Shown here: piece after piece, positions 40,579 through 44,655 of the stretch | How the letters are laid out: each line of letters begins with the position of its first letter | Position numbering within the stretch: the first letter of the stretch is position 1 | NCBI RefSeq assembly: GCF_003264365.1 | Contig: NZ_PYAK01000051.1 | Span: 1-44,655 of the forward strand | Length of the DNA: 44,655 nucleotides | Direction: 5' to 3' | Origin: Micromonospora noduli | GTDB taxonomy: Bacteria; Actinomycetota; Actinomycetes; Mycobacteriales; Micromonosporaceae | Position numbers and translations under genes: made by a program | Notes under the pieces: generated by a model | What the model was told of the DNA's origin: nothing | The model's input: only the letters and a program-made list of their open reading frames with translations | Databases searched by the model: none

Positions 40579-40842
40579 GTGGGATCCATCGCCAACCCCG
40601 AAGGCATCACCAACCCGCCGATCGACGAGCTCCTCGAGAAGACGACGTCGAAGTACGCGCTGGTCATCTTCGCCGCCAAGCGCGCGCGCCAGGTCAACGC
40701 CTACTACAGCCAGCTCGGTGAGGGTCTGCTGGAGTACGTCGGCCCGCTCGTCGAGACCACCCCGCAGGAGAAGCCCCTCTCCATCGCCATGCGCGAGATC
40801 AACTCGGGCCTGCTCACCGCCGAGCCGACCGACCAGCCGTAA
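40579..40842 (+). CDS. rpoZ: RNA polymerase omega subunit
   Basis: 87 residues. GITNPPIDELLEKTTSKYALVIFAAKRARQVNAYY holds the conserved omega helices that clamp the beta-prime C-terminus; the actinobacterial tail ends EKPLSIAMREINSGLL. GAGG (40568-40571) lies 7 nt before the GTG. It lies 64 bp after the gmk-like gene and 14 bp before coaBC, the usual gmk-rpoZ-coaBC-metK-priA order. Confidence 0.96.
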   Translation: MGSIANPEGITNPPIDELLEKTTSKYALVIFAAKRARQVNAYYSQLGEGLLEYVGPLVETTPQEKPLSIAMREINSGLLTAEPTDQP

Positions 40843-40856
40843 GCCCCCGCTGGCCG

Positions 40857-42065
40857 ATGTCCGCCTCGATCGTCCTCGGGGTCGGTGGCGGCATCGCCGC
40901 CTACAAGGCGTGCGAGCTGCTGCGACTCTTCACCGAATCCGGTCACCGGGTTCGGGTCGTGCCAACCGCGTCGGCGCTCCGCTTCGTTGGAGCGCCGACC
41001 TGGGCCGCGCTCTCCGGTCAACCGGTCGCCGACGACGTCTGGACCGACGTCCACGAGGTGCCGCACGTCCGGCTCGGTAAGCAGGCCGACCTGGTGGTGG
41101 TCGCGCCGACCACCACCGACCTGCTCGCCAAGGCCGCCCACGGCCTCGCCGACGACCTGCTGACCAACACCCTGCTGACCGCCCGCTGCCCGGTCCTGCT
41201 GGCCCCGGCCATGCACACCGAGATGTGGGAGCACCCCGCCACCGTTGCCAACGTGGCGACGTTGCGCTCCCGGGGGGTCCGGGTCATCGAGCCCGCCGTC
41301 GGCCGGCTCACCGGCGCCGACACCGGCAAGGGTCGGCTGCCCGACCCGGCGGAGATCTTCGCCGTCGCCGGACGGCTCCTGGCCCGCGGCGACTCCGCCC
41401 CCGCCGACCTGGCCGGTCGCCGGGTGGTCGTCACCGCCGGTGGCACCCGCGAGCCCCTCGACCCGGTGCGTTTCCTGGGCAACCGCTCGTCGGGCAAGCA
41501 GGGCTACGCGTTCGCCCGCGCGGCGGTCGCCCGGGGTGCCCGCGTCACAGTGATCTCGGCCAACGTCGGCCTCGCCGACCCGGCCGGGGTCGACCTGATC
41601 CGGGTGGGCACCACCGCCGAGTTGCGGGAGGCGACCGTCAAGGCCGCCGTCGACGCCGACGCGGTGGTGATGGCGGCGGCTCCGGCCGATTTCCGGCCCG
41701 CGACGTACGCGACTGGCAAAATCAAGAAGTCGGACGACGGTGTCGCGCCCACCATCGAGCTCGTCACGAACCCGGACATCGCGGCGGAGCTCGGCCAGCG
41801 CAAACGACCGGGGCAGGTGCTGGTGGTGTTCGCCGCCGAGACCGGCGATGCCGAGGCCAACGGCCGGGCGAAACTCGCCCGGAAGCGGGCCGACCTGATC
41901 GTGGTCAACGAGGTCGGTCCGGACCTGGTCTTCGGCGCCGACACCAACACGGTGACGGTCATCGGCGCGGACGGTTCGGTCAGCCGGCTGCCCGAGCAGG
42001 CCAAGGAGGCTGTGGCCGACGCCGTCTGGGATCTCGTCGTGGCGCGGCTGTCCGGCCGCTCCTGA
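40857..42065 (+). CDS. coaBC: Bifunctional phosphopantothenoylcysteine decarboxylase / phosphopantothenate--cysteine ligase
   Basis: 402 residues for two steps of coenzyme A synthesis. The N-terminal CoaC flavoprotein domain has GVGGGIAAYKACELLR, the catalytic His in VPHVRL, and PAMHTEMW, the substrate loop. The C-terminal CoaB domain begins RRVVVTAGGTREPLDPVRFL, then NRSSGKQGYAFA and the catalytic-Lys region TGKIKKSDD. It forms 4'-phosphopantetheine from phosphopantothenate, cysteine and CTP. ATG 40857 follows rpoZ by 14 bp, so they are probably co-transcribed. Confidence 0.96.
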   Translation: MSASIVLGVGGGIAAYKACELLRLFTESGHRVRVVPTASALRFVGAPTWAALSGQPVADDVWTDVHEVPHVRLGKQADLVVVAPTTTDLLAKAAHGLADDLLTNTLLTARCPVLLAPAMHTEMWEHPATVANVATLRSRGVRVIEPAVGRLTGADTGKGRLPDPAEIFAVAGRLLARGDSAPADLAGRRVVVTAGGTREPLDPVRFLGNRSSGKQGYAFARAAVARGARVTVISANVGLADPAGVDLIRVGTTAELREATVKAAVDADAVVMAAAPADFRPATYATGKIKKSDDGVAPTIELVTNPDIAAELGQRKRPGQVLVVFAAETGDAEANGRAKLARKRADLIVVNEVGPDLVFGADTNTVTVIGADGSVSRLPEQAKEAVADAVWDLVVARLSGRS

Positions 42066-42090
42066 CGGGTGGAACAGGGCTCGACCGATC

Positions 42091-42119
42091 CCGACACCGG
42101 CCGCAGTGGTGATTAGACT
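42091..42119 (+). promoter_or_regulatory. Promoter of metK
   Basis: CCGACA (42091-42096), a 17-bp spacer and TAGACT (42114-42119) form a plausible sigma-70-type promoter. The start would lie near 42126, with TTAGGAG before the GTG at 42153. Confidence 0.5.
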
Positions 42120-42152
42120 GCCGCGGAACGACCTCACACGCTTAGGAGTGCC

Positions 42153-43346
42153 GTGACACGCCGTCTCTTCACGTCCGAATCGGTCACGGAAGGCCACCCG
42201 GACAAGATCGCTGACCAGATCAGCGATGGCATCCTCGACGCGCTGCTGACCGAGGATCCCCACAGCCGCGTGGCCGTGGAGACCATGATCACCACCGGTC
42301 AGGTGCACATCGCCGGTGAGGTGACCACCAAGGCGTACGCCGACATCCCGACGATCGTCCGCCGGACCATCCTCGACATCGGCTACGACTCGTCGAAGAA
42401 GGGCTTCGACGGCGCCTCCTGCGGGGTCAGCGTCTCCATCGGCGCGCAGTCCGAGGACATCGCGCAGGGTGTGGACAACGCCTTCGAGCTGCGCACCGGG
42501 GCGTCGGAGAGCGCGCTGGACGCGCAGGGCGCGGGCGACCAGGGCATGATGTTCGGCTTCGCCTGCTCGGAGACGCCCGAGCTGATGCCGCTGCCGATCG
42601 CGCTCGCGCACCGGCTGGCCCGCCGCCTCTCGGCGGTGCGCAAGGACGGCACGATCCCGTACCTGCGGCCGGACGGCAAGACCCAGGTCACCATCGAGTA
42701 CGAGGGGCTGCGCCCGGTCCGGCTGAACACAGTTGTCGTGTCCAGCCAGCACGCCGCCGACATCTCGCTGGACTCGCTGCTCACCCCGGACGTGCGCGAC
42801 CACGTGATCGCCCCGGAGCTGGAGAGCCTCGGCCTGGACACCGACGGTTACCGGCTGCTGGTCAACCCGACCGGCCGGTTCGAGATCGGCGGCCCGATGG
42901 GTGACGCCGGGCTGACCGGCCGCAAGATCATCGTCGACACCTATGGCGGGTATGCCCGCCACGGTGGCGGCGCGTTTTCCGGCAAGGACCCGTCCAAGGT
43001 GGACCGCTCGGCCGCGTACGCGATGCGCTGGGTTGCCAAGAACGTGGTCGCCGCCGGTCTGGCCGAGCGGTGTGAGGCGCAGGTCGCCTACGCCATCGGC
43101 AAGGCGCACCCGGTGAGCCTGTTCATCGAGACGTTCGGCACCGAGACCGTGCCCGTCTCCTCGATCGAGAAGGCCGTCACCGAGGTGTTCGACCTGCGTC
43201 CGGCCGCGATCATCCGGGACCTCAACCTGCTCCGCCCGATCTACCAGCAGACCGCCGCGTACGGCCACTTCGGCCGGGAGCTGCCGGACCTGACCTGGGA
43301 GAGCACCGACCGGGCCGCCGACCTCAAGTCGGCCGCGGGAGCCTGA
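42153..43346 (+). CDS. metK: S-adenosylmethionine synthase
   Basis: Makes SAM from methionine and ATP; 397 residues. TSESVTEGHPDKIADQISD carries the catalytic His, GAGDQGMMFGFA is the ATP/active-site loop, and GGGAFSGKDPSKVDRSAAY the P-loop-like region. AGGAG (42144-42148) is 4 nt before the GTG. Its product is also the amino donor for the bioA enzyme encoded 5 kb upstream. The priA frame starts at or near the stop codon. Confidence 0.97.
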   Translation: MTRRLFTSESVTEGHPDKIADQISDGILDALLTEDPHSRVAVETMITTGQVHIAGEVTTKAYADIPTIVRRTILDIGYDSSKKGFDGASCGVSVSIGAQSEDIAQGVDNAFELRTGASESALDAQGAGDQGMMFGFACSETPELMPLPIALAHRLARRLSAVRKDGTIPYLRPDGKTQVTIEYEGLRPVRLNTVVVSSQHAADISLDSLLTPDVRDHVIAPELESLGLDTDGYRLLVNPTGRFEIGGPMGDAGLTGRKIIVDTYGGYARHGGGAFSGKDPSKVDRSAAYAMRWVAKNVVAAGLAERCEAQVAYAIGKAHPVSLFIETFGTETVPVSSIEKAVTEVFDLRPAAIIRDLNLLRPIYQQTAAYGHFGRELPDLTWESTDRAADLKSAAGA

Positions 43347-44655
43347 CCGCCACCAAGCGCAGCGACCGGCGACCCGCGGACGGGTCGCCGGTCGCGCGCG
43401 TCTGCGTGGATGTGGGACTGGCGCACCTGGACCGGCCGTTCGACTACCTGGTGCCGGCGGAGCTGGACGAGGTGGCGGTGCCCGGTACCCGGGTGAAGGT
43501 GCGCTTCGCCGGGCAACTCGTCGACGGGTGGTTGCTGTCACGCGCCGACGACTCCGGGCACACCGGCCGCCTCGCGTACCTGGAGAAGGTGGTCTCCCCG
43601 GAGCCGGTGCTTGCCCCCGAGGTCGCCCGGCTGGCCCGAGCGGTCGCCGACCGGTACGCGGGCAGCCTCGCCGACGTGCTCCGGCTCGCCGTGCCACCCC
43701 GGCACGCCCGGGTGGAGAAGGAGCCCTGCGACGAGCAGCCCACCCCGGCGGCCCCCACCGAGGCGGTCGACCCGCGCGGGTGGCGCGACTACCCGACCGG
43801 TCCGGCCCTGCTGCGGGCGCTCGCCGACGGCCGGGCGCCCCGCGCGGTCTGGTCGGCGTTGCCCGGTGAGGACTGGGCGGCCCGTTACGCCGACGCGGTG
43901 GCGGCCACCGTCGCCGGTGGGCGCGGCGCGGTGGTGGTGGTGCCCGACGCGCGTGACCTCGACCGTCTCGACGCCGCGCTCACCGGCGTGCTCGGCCCGG
44001 GACGGCACGTCAGCCTCTCCGCCGCGCTCGGCCCGGCCCGGCGGTACCGGGCCTTCCTCGCCGCTCGCCGTGGCCAGGTGCCGGTGGTGATCGGCACCCG
44101 GGCGGCGATGTTCGCCCCGGTGGCCCGGCTCGGCCTCGTCGCCGTCTGGGACGACGGTGACGACCTGCACTCCGAGCCCCGGGCGCCCTACCCGCACGCC
44201 CGCGACGTGCTGCTCACCCGCGCCCACCTCGCCGAGGCCGGCGCGCTGGTCGGTGGGTACGCCCGGACGGCCGAGGCGCAGCTGCTGGTGGAGACCGGCT
44301 GGGCCGCGGAGGTGGTCGCCGACCGGGCCACCGTGCGGGCCCGGATCCCGGCCATCGCGCCGACCGGGGACGACCCGCAACTGGCCCGCGACCCCGGGGC
44401 CGCCACCGCCCGGCTGCCCAGCCTGGCCTGGACGGCTGCCCGCGACGCGCTCCGCCAGGACCTGCCGGTGCTGGTGCAGGTGCCCCGCCGCGGCTACCTC
44501 CCGTCGATCTCCTGCGCCGAGTGCCGCACCCCGGCGCGCTGCGCGCACTGTGCCGGCCCGCTCGCGCTGCCCTCGGCCGGCGGCACCCCGGCCTGCCGGT
44601 GGTGCGCCCGGGTGGCGGCCGCGTACGCCTGCCCGGAGTGCGGTGGGCGGCGGCT
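43343..44655 (+). CDS. priA: Primosomal protein PriA, actinobacterial type, 3' end outside the window
   Basis: The frame is open to the right edge. The 3'-DNA-binding domain begins VARVCVDVGLAHLDRPFDYLV, and SLADVLRLAVPPRHARVEKE closes it. The helicase region lacks Walker A: the GTGSGKT stretch is replaced by SALPGEDWAAR, and DEEH by WDDGDDLH. Zinc-binding Cys pairs (CAEC, CAHC, CRWC, CPEC) follow near the edge. Actinobacterial PriA proteins are known to be degenerate in this way and are probably not active helicases. The start is uncertain: CTG 43343 overlaps the metK stop and keeps the conserved N-terminus; GTG 43406 would cut into it. Confidence 0.85.
   Translation, partial: MTATKRSDRRPADGSPVARVCVDVGLAHLDRPFDYLVPAELDEVAVPGTRVKVRFAGQLVDGWLLSRADDSGHTGRLAYLEKVVSPEPVLAPEVARLARAVADRYAGSLADVLRLAVPPRHARVEKEPCDEQPTPAAPTEAVDPRGWRDYPTGPALLRALADGRAPRAVWSALPGEDWAARYADAVAATVAGGRGAVVVVPDARDLDRLDAALTGVLGPGRHVSLSAALGPARRYRAFLAARRGQVPVVIGTRAAMFAPVARLGLVAVWDDGDDLHSEPRAPYPHARDVLLTRAHLAEAGALVGGYARTAEAQLLVETGWAAEVVADRATVRARIPAIAPTGDDPQLARDPGAATARLPSLAWTAARDALRQDLPVLVQVPRRGYLPSISCAECRTPARCAHCAGPLALPSAGGTPACRWCARVAAAYACPECGGRR

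Overview
The window is high-GC actinobacterial chromosome with GTG/TTG starts, frequent 1-8 bp gene overlaps, a BldD regulator, the actinobacterial integration host factor mIHF and an actinobacterial-type PriA. Gene content and the style of intergenic hairpins suggest Micromonospora or a close relative; that assignment rests on recognition, not on a database search. No rRNA, tRNA, CRISPR array or transposase was seen.

Layout. (1) 1-6222: an envelope protein cut by the window edge, a DUF948 protein and a small membrane-anchored protein, then alaS-ruvX-mltG. (2) 6223-7865: a small secreted protein on the minus strand, then aroE. (3) 7866-21716: an accessory surface-polysaccharide locus of about 13.8 kb. 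It holds a secreted GH26-type glycoside hydrolase behind a LacI/CebR-like palindrome, a secreted beta-propeller protein, and a tightly coupled assembly line: hexapeptide acyltransferase, Wzz-like co-polymerase fused to a degenerate tyrosine-kinase-like domain, Wzy/O-antigen-ligase-like protein, flippase, PAPS sulfotransferase, APH-fold kinase, split Alg14/Alg13-like glycosyltransferase and a GT2 glycosyltransferase. (4) 21783-26885: aroC-aroK, an inserted divergent hydrolase/WYL-regulator pair, then aroB-aroQ. (5) 26984-28571: efp-nusB, with bldD convergent to nusB. (6) 28818-39459: the pyrimidine operon pyrR-pyrB-pyrC-carA-carB-pyrD with a PyrR leader element, then bioA and pyrF. (7) 39638-44655: mihF, a guanylate-kinase-like gene, rpoZ, coaBC, metK and the 5' part of priA.

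The housekeeping backbone (alaS-ruvX-mltG-aroE-aroC-aroK-aroB-aroQ-efp-nusB-bldD-pyr-mihF-gmk-rpoZ-coaBC-metK-priA) follows the order I know from Streptomyces. Genes that break it stand out: the secreted protein at 6334, the polysaccharide locus between aroE and aroC, the hydrolase/WYL pair between aroK and aroB, and bioA between pyrD and pyrF.

The most interesting signals are: the polysaccharide locus, whose product may be sulfated and which carries its own candidate hydrolase and regulator site; the guanylate-kinase gene, which has lost its P-loop lysine, two GMP-contacting tyrosines and the lid; a single TTA codon in pyrF, within a stretch of unusual codon use; and several structured intergenic elements (a 15-bp inverted repeat at 23478-23552 and three tandem 17-bp repeats over the bldD stop codon).
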